NCBI GenBank assembly: GCA_002377025.1
Contig: DFPA01000027.1
Location: forward strand, 1-5,924
DNA from: Patescibacteria group bacterium UBA3527
Lineage (GTDB): Bacteria; Patescibacteriota; Minisyncoccia; Phycocordibacterales; UBA918
Direction: 5' to 3'
DNA: 5,924 bases
Shown one piece after another: positions 1-4,634 of the stretch. Made by a program: the position numbers and the translations under genes. Every line of letters starts with the position of its first letter. The stretch's first letter is position 1. The notes below the pieces were generated by a model. The model was not told where the DNA came from. It ran no database searches and saw nothing but the letters and a program-made list of their open reading frames with translations.

Positions 1-321
1 GAAGAAGCTCCGCAGGTTGACACAGCACCAGCTGACAAAATATACGAAGTTAAAAAGGGAGACAACTTCTGGGATTTGATGGAAGGAGACAGGTCTCCCG
101 GTTGGCAGCCAGAAACATTTAAAGCCGTGCCTGCAGAGCACAAGCAAGCACTTATTGACCTTTTGCGCGACAAGATTGATAGCGATGAGGCGTTCAAAAA
201 AGAAGCGGGCTTTACCGGTAAAACTGCCGACTTCATGGATATCGGTGATAATCTAAATATGACCAAGCTTGATGCTGCCGCAAGAGAAATTGCAGTGGCG
301 AAAGGTTGGCTAAGTAAATAG
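1..321 (+). CDS. C-terminal part of a LysM-like domain protein (5' truncated by window edge)
   Basis: Frame 1 is open from the first base to TAG at 319-321, giving 106 residues. The true start lies upstream of the window, so the TTG/ATG at 76-81 are unlikely to be the real start because they would cut the domain in half. The fragment begins with a Pro/Ala/Glu-rich linker (about residues 1-12), then YEVKKGDNFWDL at 15-26, which is the classic first half of a LysM peptidoglycan-binding domain (Y-x-V-x-x-GD-x-x-W). A second half, IGDNLNMTKL, resembles the LysM end 'vGdxLxl' but lies near residue 81-90, so about 50 residues of mostly helical sequence separate the halves; a standard LysM is only about 45 residues in total. 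A cell-envelope role is inferred from the LysM similarity. The upstream part could carry a signal peptide or enzymatic domain that cannot be seen here. The next gene follows after 2 nt. Confidence 0.7.
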   Translation, partial: EEAPQVDTAPADKIYEVKKGDNFWDLMEGDRSPGWQPETFKAVPAEHKQALIDLLRDKIDSDEAFKKEAGFTGKTADFMDIGDNLNMTKLDAAAREIAVAKGWLSK

Positions 322-323
322 TT

Positions 324-647
324 ATGGATATTGCACTTATACAACAGGATATATCTAAAGCTTTGGGACTCGACGCTTTGAATGAAGCAGAGCAGGAGGT
401 ACTTTTGGAGTATGTGGGAGAAATAATTTTAGAAGGGGCTTTGATGAAACTAATGGCCGGCCTTAGTTATGAGCAGATCGAGGCGCTAGATCACTACTTG
501 GACGATGAGCCGGAGGCGAAGATTTTGGTGCAACACCTTTTTGAGCATTATCCGGATTTTGAAGCGATTATGCAGGGTGAGATAGAGGCACTCAAATCGG
601 ACATGGTGAGTTTGTTGCCGGAAGAGACTGTTTCAGCCGCCAGCTAG
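324..647 (+). CDS. Small acidic helical protein, DUF5663-like
   Basis: This is a 107-aa protein starting at ATG 324, 2 nt after the preceding stop, with no clear Shine-Dalgarno, so it is probably read by translational coupling. It is acidic and predicted almost entirely helical, with no signal peptide, membrane segment or cysteine. The pattern is LGLDALNEAEQEVLLEYVGE near residues 14-33, then a 'LMKLMAGLSYEQIEALDHYL' block at about 40-59, then an 'FEHYPDFEAIMQGEIEALK' block near 73-91. This series (LGLd..-e-E-L...-Ls.eq...ld-..-PDF...-eI..lk) matches my memory of the DUF5663 family common in Patescibacteria. The assignment is by recall and not by a search. Function is unknown. It is the last gene of the upstream unit; its stop codon forms one arm of an inverted repeat in the following gap. 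No homology to a characterised enzyme is apparent. Confidence 0.75.
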   Translation: MDIALIQQDISKALGLDALNEAEQEVLLEYVGEIILEGALMKLMAGLSYEQIEALDHYLDDEPEAKILVQHLFEHYPDFEAIMQGEIEALKSDMVSLLPEETVSAAS

Positions 648-721
648 GACATTTATCACACGCTTCGATGTTCACAAACTCTGGCGCACCCCTTCGTTCC
701 ACGGATGTTCCAAATGTCCTA
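645..721. repeat. 10-bp perfect inverted repeat with degenerate repeated words between its arms
   Basis: TAGGACATTT at 645-654 is the exact reverse complement of AAATGTCCTA at 712-721, separated by 57 nt. The left arm includes the TAG stop of the 107-aa gene. Inside, GATGTTC occurs at 667-673 and 704-710. Related words TCGTTCCAC (694-702), GATGTTCCA (704-712) and AATGTCCTA (713-721) follow at about 9-10 nt spacing, nearly one helical turn. As RNA the arms could pair to form a long-looped stem; as DNA the helically phased words could be protein contacts. Neither role is demonstrated. It may instead be an interspersed intergenic element of the genome, which copy number would reveal. Confidence 0.45.
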
Positions 722-754
722 ACTGACGGCCGGGTACACACGTAATGCACAGTT

Positions 755-795
755 TAGAGAGCCCGAGAGGACTTCAGTCCGCTCGGGCTCTGCTA
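755..795 (+). terminator. Strong intergenic hairpin, possible terminator without a T-tract
   Basis: The arms AGAGCCCGAG (758-767) and CTCGGGCTCT (782-791) pair perfectly over 10 bp. After a single A768/G781 mismatch, GGAC (769-772) pairs with GTCC (777-780) around the tetraloop TTCA. TAG 755-757 can add three pairs with CTA 793-795 if G792 bulges. It sits between two transcription units, so ending the upstream transcript or protecting its 3' end is the natural inference. However, the sequence after the stem is GCTATACTAG with no T run on either strand, so this is not a canonical intrinsic terminator. It could instead be an RNA stabiliser or a regulatory structure of the downstream promoter, whose -10 element overlaps its foot. 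Confidence 0.5.
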
Positions 796-799
796 TACT
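791..799 (+). promoter_or_regulatory. Extended -10 promoter for the 520-aa gene operon
   Basis: TGCTATACT is a TGn extended -10 element joined to TATACT, which differs from the TATAAT consensus at one position. At the usual 16-18 nt upstream spacing there is only the loop side of the hairpin (around 770-777), with no good TTGACA match; extended -10 promoters can work without one. Transcription would start near 804-807, giving a leader of roughly 25 nt before ATG 830. The leader has only a weak GGGA (813-816) as a possible ribosome site. The element overlaps the last bases of the hairpin's 3' arm, so promoter and hairpin share sequence. Confidence 0.55.
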
Positions 800-829
800 A
801 GAGATATTGGACGGGAATCCAGTTCTTTT

Positions 830-2392
830 ATGGTCGCACCACAAGAAATCAATCTACAAAACAAGGATGATGTAATCCGGCTTTTGAGTATTGTACGAAA
901 GTCCGGTTTGGACCCAATCCATAAGGATGAAATTCGTGACTTGGTTTTTTCTTTGGTACAAACTCCCGATAAAGATACGTTGGAGAAACTTAAAGCAGCT
1001 ATCGTAGCAATTGGTGTACAGATAAAGCCGGATTTCTTTGCAGAGGGGGCTGTTAAGGTGCAACTCAAAATAGACAAAGCGGAACCGAAAAATGAGGGCA
1101 AAAATAATATTGGCAAGCCTAGACCCAAGCCGGTATTTGGAGCAGTCGCAACAAGTTCACCCATGGCTTCTAAGACTCATACAAAGGATTCGGTGGTGTC
1201 GGTAGAGGAGGTTAATGGTACTGTTCAGACTGGAGTTGAGAAGGTAGAGCCTGTAACACCACCGAAGCCACCGGCACCTACAATCCCTCGGGATACGACA
1301 CACGATAAAGAAGAGTCGGTCATTTCCAAAGAGGACGCAGTTGCTCGCATCAAGGAGATCAAAAGATTGGTAAATGATGCTGTTGGTAACCCGGTTAATT
1401 TGATCGAGGTAAATAAAGAAGTGGGTCGAGAGTACATGAAAGCGCTTCTTACCGCTATGAAAGCGGCCAGTGGAGGACAAGGTCTCAACAAAGCCATGAA
1501 GGACTTAGAGGTTGTGTTTGGCAAGGTGCAGAGCTTGGTAGAGGTGGAAGTGGTTCATCCCGAACCTACTCCAATGACAGAGTCAAGAAAGGAAAATAGA
1601 GAAGCGCAGCCGGAGTCTGTTGCCATATCAGCTAATGAGAGCAAAGAGAAAGAAGCAGGTCCTCCGGTACGCGAGCCGGAAGTGATAGAGGAAGTAGGAG
1701 TCGATCCAATGCCTGAAACCAAAACAGACAGTGTGACCGGTGAGACAGCACAAGCGCATAGTCCTAAAGCAGAGGTGGAAAGTGAAATTGAGGAGATTTA
1801 TCCACCGGTCACTACAACCGAACAAGTTGGGTTGGAAGTGCAATCGCAAGCAAAAGATATTGAGAAGGAAGCGGTTCGACCTGAGCCGGCTCTTCAAGAG
1901 GAGTTGTCAGCAAGTACAGAAAAAGCAAATTCTTCCGTTGTCGAACCGGCTCCCACGAAACTGCCGAGGATTCATTCGGTGGCAGAAGATGCAAAGGTGA
2001 GAGAAGTTGAAGAGAAAAGAGAAGAAACAAAGGCTGCAAAAGAAGAGAAACCGCCGTCCGATCCATTACACAGTGAAGAAGTGGAGGCAGGTTTGCGACA
2101 ACTGTTGTCTGAGTGGAATATTTTCAAAAGCAGCGGTATTTTCGGTACCGGTCCTTCAGGCATTGATCATCCGCTCTTTGTAGAGTTACGCAATTTGCAC
2201 ATGAATGTTGTCTTAGCGGGGCGTTTTGAAGGAGTGACGCCGTATGTAAAGCAAAGCATTCATGACTATATGAACGGTTGGCGCTATGAGCAGGGAATGA
2301 CACACGACATGCAAGAAACCTTTGAGCACTATCTTCGTAGAGTCATAAAGACTATAATAGATAAGCAAAAGAAAGCAGAAGTTAAAGAATAA
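830..2392 (+). CDS. Uncharacterised 520-aa protein: three conserved-looking segments joined by acidic disordered linkers
   Basis: I cannot assign a function. Start ATG 830 lies about 25 nt below a good extended -10 element. There is no signal peptide, no membrane segment and no cysteine, so it is presumably cytoplasmic. Three ordered-looking segments are visible. The N-terminal one (about 5-82) is helical. The central one (about 164-240) contains the blocks EIKRLVNDAVGNPVNLIEVN and VGREYMKALLTAMKAASGG. The C-terminal one (about 412-512) is rich in aromatic and Gly residues: EWNIFKSSGIFGTGPSG, then a GRFEGVTPYV stretch, then DYMNGWRYEQG and FEHYLRR. The linkers (about 83-163 and 241-410) are Pro/Glu/Lys/Ser/Thr-rich with recurring EP/PEP words, and the last part before the C-terminal segment (about 383-408) is a charged E/K run. 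From memory, the central and C-terminal blocks recur in Parcubacteria hypothetical proteins, but I could not check this. The stop overlaps the delta' start (TAATG), so the two proteins are probably made together. Confidence 0.85.
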   Translation: MVAPQEINLQNKDDVIRLLSIVRKSGLDPIHKDEIRDLVFSLVQTPDKDTLEKLKAAIVAIGVQIKPDFFAEGAVKVQLKIDKAEPKNEGKNNIGKPRPKPVFGAVATSSPMASKTHTKDSVVSVEEVNGTVQTGVEKVEPVTPPKPPAPTIPRDTTHDKEESVISKEDAVARIKEIKRLVNDAVGNPVNLIEVNKEVGREYMKALLTAMKAASGGQGLNKAMKDLEVVFGKVQSLVEVEVVHPEPTPMTESRKENREAQPESVAISANESKEKEAGPPVREPEVIEEVGVDPMPETKTDSVTGETAQAHSPKAEVESEIEEIYPPVTTTEQVGLEVQSQAKDIEKEAVRPEPALQEELSASTEKANSSVVEPAPTKLPRIHSVAEDAKVREVEEKREETKAAKEEKPPSDPLHSEEVEAGLRQLLSEWNIFKSSGIFGTGPSGIDHPLFVELRNLHMNVVLAGRFEGVTPYVKQSIHDYMNGWRYEQGMTHDMQETFEHYLRRVIKTIIDKQKKAEVKE

Positions 2393-2991
2393 TGACTCAT
2401 CACGCCTTTGTCTATTACCAAAATTCACTTGATTTGGCAGTTTTACCAGATAGTGTTCGTGTACCCGGTGCCGATGTAGAGCATATAATTTGCGAGAAAC
2501 TCGATATCGGTACAGTACGCAACTTGATCCGTATCTCGCATACAAAGCCTATAGAGACAAGTCACAGAGACTTCGTGATTGTTAGTCGTTCTATAAATAG
2601 GGAGGCGCAAAATGCGTTGCTGAAAATTCTCGAAGAGCCACCGCCTACTTCGCGCTTCCATCTTGTTATACCCTCACCCAGTCTTTTGCTGCCGACGGTG
2701 TTGTCTCGCCTGCAAGAAGTACAGGTGTCGCAAGTCGATGATCAAAACGAAGTGTTCAATGAGTTCATGAAGCTTGAGATGGGCGAGAGATTGGCTGCTA
2801 TACAAACCAAGTTAAAAGAGAAAGACATTGACTGGTCGGAGGCAATATTGGCCGGTGCCAGAAAGTATGCTGTTGGCACAAAAACCGGCGAGTCTCTAAA
2901 ACAAACTCTCAAGACAACCGAGCTTTACTTCCATCGCAATGGATCGTCAAAGAAAATGCTATTGGAAAATTTGGCGATTCACTTACCATAA
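2392..2991 (+). CDS. holB: DNA polymerase III delta'-like clamp-loader subunit, reduced
   Basis: The 199-aa product matches the core of the delta'/gamma-tau AAA+ fold. Residues 38-49 (DIGTVRNLIRIS) correspond to the 'I.qIReL' stretch, FVIVSRSINREAQNALLKIL (61-80) followed by EEPPP (81-85) is the signature 'AqNALLKtLEEPP' region, and LLLPTVLSRLQ (98-108) is the sensor-1 'LLpTIxSRCQ' segment with Leu in place of Cys. In bacteria delta' is the non-ATPase part of the clamp loader that puts the sliding clamp on DNA. Here the N-terminal Walker A region is missing, only one Cys (C34) is present so there is no four-Cys zinc module, and the length is about 60% of the usual ~330 residues. It starts on the overlapping TAATG of the 520-aa gene with no separate ribosome site. 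It could instead be a general delta/delta'-like AAA+ protein; the motif block makes delta' most likely. Confidence 0.85.
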   Translation: MTHHAFVYYQNSLDLAVLPDSVRVPGADVEHIICEKLDIGTVRNLIRISHTKPIETSHRDFVIVSRSINREAQNALLKILEEPPPTSRFHLVIPSPSLLLPTVLSRLQEVQVSQVDDQNEVFNEFMKLEMGERLAAIQTKLKEKDIDWSEAILAGARKYAVGTKTGESLKQTLKTTELYFHRNGSSKKMLLENLAIHLP

Positions 2992-3000
2992 GATAAGATG

Positions 3001-3010
3001 AAGGTAAGGA
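3001..3010 (+). promoter_or_regulatory. Shine-Dalgarno site of frr
   Basis: AAGGTAAGGA lies in the 26-nt gap after the delta' stop. AAGGA (3006-3010) ends 7 nt before ATG 3018, which is good spacing. It is the clearest ribosome-binding site in the window; the other genes are coupled by overlap or have weak leaders. It supports ATG 3018 as the frr start and suggests frr is translated independently of the upstream genes. Confidence 0.7.
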
Positions 3011-3017
3011 AAATAAT

Positions 3018-3551
3018 ATGGAAAAACAAGAATTTACAAAGCGTTTGGAGGGTATTAAGACTTGGTTGAAGCAGGAATATAGCGGTATTCGCACCGGCCA
3101 GGCGGCACCGGCCCTTTTAGATAATGTGAAGGTAGAGTCGTATGGTAGCATGTTGCCATTGAATCAAGTCGGTTCTATAGGTGTTGAAGATGCACGTACC
3201 TTGCGTATCGCACCATGGGACGCGGGGCAGATATCTGCCATCGAAACGGCAATATCCGAGGCAGACCTAGGAGTGTCGGTCGCGACTGACTCAGCCGGAT
3301 TGCGAGTGATTTTTCCCGAATTAACCAGTGAAAGACGTGATCAGCTTCTAAAGCTCGCCAAAAGCAAGCTTGAAGAGGCTCGAGTGTCTGTTCGCGGAGC
3401 ACGAGACGAAGTCATTAAGAGTATAGAAGGTGAAGAATTAAGTGAAGACGAAAAGTTCTCCATGAAGGAGGATATTCAGAAGGAAGTAGAGGTAATGAAT
3501 AAAGCTCTTGAGGAGATATTTCACGCTAAAGAGAAAGAAATTTCACAATGA
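3018..3551 (+). CDS. frr: Ribosome recycling factor
   Basis: This 177-aa protein (usual ~185) splits post-termination ribosomes together with EF-G so that subunits can be reused. Family landmarks run in order: YSGIRTGQAAPALLD (21-35), YGSMLPLNQVGSIGVEDART (42-61), the beta-domain segment ISEADLGVSVATDSAGLRV (79-97), PELTSERRDQL (100-110), then the long helical bundle with EEARVSVRGARDE (119-131), GEELSEDEKFS (138-148) and the C-terminal helix. Residues 1-28 and about 103-177 form the three-helix domain I; the middle forms the beta domain II. Two differences stand out. The commonly conserved Arg in 'IRTGRA' is Gln (Q28). The segment between VRGARDE and GEELSED is about four residues shorter than in E. 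coli RRF. Translation begins from a clear ribosome site, and the stop codon overlaps the next start as ATGA. The identification is secure. Confidence 0.97.
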   Translation: MEKQEFTKRLEGIKTWLKQEYSGIRTGQAAPALLDNVKVESYGSMLPLNQVGSIGVEDARTLRIAPWDAGQISAIETAISEADLGVSVATDSAGLRVIFPELTSERRDQLLKLAKSKLEEARVSVRGARDEVIKSIEGEELSEDEKFSMKEDIQKEVEVMNKALEEIFHAKEKEISQ

Positions 3552-4627
3552 CCATTCTGATTTTTCTTGGGGTATTGTTTGCACTGGTACTGGTGCATGA
3601 GTGGGGGCATTTTATTGTTGCCAAAAAAACCGGTATGCAGGTTGATGAATTTGGCATAGGTTTTCCTCCGCGAGTGTTTAGCTTTAGACGAGGAGGGACA
3701 TTGTACTCGTTAAATTTGTTACCAATCGGTGGTTTTGTAAAAATTCTTGGTGAGGATGGTGTATCAGATGAAGAAGCGGGAAACCCAAAAACTTTTTCAA
3801 GTAGACCACGTACGGCACAAGCGGCCGTTTTGCTTGCCGGAGTGGTTATGAATGTACTGTTCGCTTGGGTTTTGTTTGTTGCGGTTTTTCTTCTGGGTGT
3901 ACCGCAAACAGTTTCGGAAGTTAGCGCCGGCGAATCCGCTTCCTTAATGATTAGTACCGTAGTAGCGGATTCGCCGGCTGAGGATGCCGGTCTAAGTGCC
4001 GGTGATACTATTTTGACACTTCATGATGGTACTGCACTTTTTACCGACGTCACCCCGACGCAGTTTGTAGAAGTTGTTACAAAGGGATCGCCTGTAACTA
4101 TTACTTATGAATCAAAGGGTGAATTGTACGAAACAACAACCACTCCCGTAGTCGGACTAATTGCCGATGATCCGAGTCGAGCAACCATTGGCGTTGGTCT
4201 TACCTTAATTGAAGTAATTAAAGAACCTCTAGGTGTTGCCCTCAGGGAAGCAACTTACATGACAGGGCACTCACTCGTTGCCATTGTAGGTGGAGTATAC
4301 GGTTTGTTAAGTGATGCTGTTTTAGGACAAGCAGACCTGTCTGAAGTAGCTGGACCAATTGGTATAGCCGGAATGGCGGGAGATGCGGCCAGTTTCGGCC
4401 TTACTTCGTTACTTCTCTTTACTGCATTTATCTCGCTAAATTTGGCAATCATCAATTTATTGCCTTTTCCGGCTCTCGACGGTGGCCGAGTATTGATGGT
4501 GGCAATAGAAGGAGCTACCAGAAGACGAATCAATCCTGTATGGGCGGGCAGACTCAATCTTGTAGGCTTTGTCTTGTTGCTCTTGTTGATGATTTTGGTA
4601 ACTTATAATGATATTGGCAACTTATAG
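3548..4627 (+). CDS. rseP: RseP-type site-2 intramembrane zinc metalloprotease (M50) with PDZ domain
   Basis: This 359-aa multi-pass membrane protein has the metalloprotease motif HEWGH at residues 17-21 in the first membrane helix (H17 and H21 zinc ligands, E18 catalytic). LNLLPIGGFVKI lies at 55-66, and a second membrane helix at about 90-118. A single PDZ domain spans roughly 133-200 (ADSPAEDAGLSAGDTI at 140-155), where E. coli RseP (~450 aa) has two. Residues 285-308 form a third helix leading into NLLPFPALDGGRVL (303-316), where D311 is the third zinc ligand. A last helix lies at about 335-353. The family cuts membrane-spanning substrates such as anti-sigma factors or leftover signal peptides; the substrate here is unknown. 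The start overlaps the frr stop (ATGA), which implies translational coupling. It lies just upstream of proS, as in many bacteria. A perfect 15-bp inverted repeat lies in the region before and at the start of the PDZ domain. Confidence 0.95.
   Translation: MTILIFLGVLFALVLVHEWGHFIVAKKTGMQVDEFGIGFPPRVFSFRRGGTLYSLNLLPIGGFVKILGEDGVSDEEAGNPKTFSSRPRTAQAAVLLAGVVMNVLFAWVLFVAVFLLGVPQTVSEVSAGESASLMISTVVADSPAEDAGLSAGDTILTLHDGTALFTDVTPTQFVEVVTKGSPVTITYESKGELYETTTTPVVGLIADDPSRATIGVGLTLIEVIKEPLGVALREATYMTGHSLVAIVGGVYGLLSDAVLGQADLSEVAGPIGIAGMAGDAASFGLTSLLLFTAFISLNLAIINLLPFPALDGGRVLMVAIEGATRRRINPVWAGRLNLVGFVLLLLLMILVTYNDIGNL
3926..3978 (+). repeat. Perfect 15-bp inverted repeat inside rseP, potential mRNA hairpin
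   Basis: GCCGGCGAATCCGCT (3926-3940) and AGCGGATTCGCCGGC (3964-3978) are exact reverse complements, with a 23-nt loop between them; 11 of 15 pairs are G-C. The left arm is exactly five codons (Ala127-Ala131) in the linker after membrane helix 2. The right arm covers the last base of codon 139 through the second base of codon 144 at the PDZ start. The hairpin would form in the coding part of the mRNA. No function is known; the structure itself is seen directly. Confidence 0.8.
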
Positions 4628-4634
4628 ATAATTT

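Noticed and set aside
668..745. A 25-codon + strand open frame (ATG 668 to TAA 743-745) ending just before the hairpin, which could look like a leader peptide.
   Set aside because: There is no ribosome-binding site, no promoter of its own, and no run of regulatory codons. It lies upstream of the promoter for the next operon, so a classical attenuator role does not fit.
793..1164. A 123-aa minus-strand open frame opposite the start of the 520-aa gene, and several other minus-strand frames across the window.
   Set aside because: They are antisense shadows of well-supported + strand genes, have no family motifs, and have no promoters or ribosome sites.
1740..2000. An 86-aa + strand frame within the 520-aa gene, rich in Arg and Lys.
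   Set aside because: It is an alternate frame of the low-complexity acidic linker; its basic composition follows from frame-shifting Glu/Lys/Pro codons, and it has no motif.
2971..2999. A possible promoter for frr: TTGGCG at 2971-2976 and TAAGAT at 2994-2999 with a 17-nt spacer.
   Set aside because: Both boxes match consensus at only four of six positions, and the expected start near 3006 would fall on the Shine-Dalgarno sequence, leaving almost no leader.
3091..3117. Direct repeat CACCGGCC twice within frr.
   Set aside because: It encodes the conserved RTGQAAPAL stretch of RRF; the repetition follows from Thr-Gly and Ala-Pro-Ala codons and is too short to indicate an element.
3621..3630. 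A seven-A run in rseP as a programmed frameshift site.
   Set aside because: The reading frame splits it as AAA AAA ACC, not the X XXY YYZ arrangement needed for -1 slippage, and the protein is intact on both sides.
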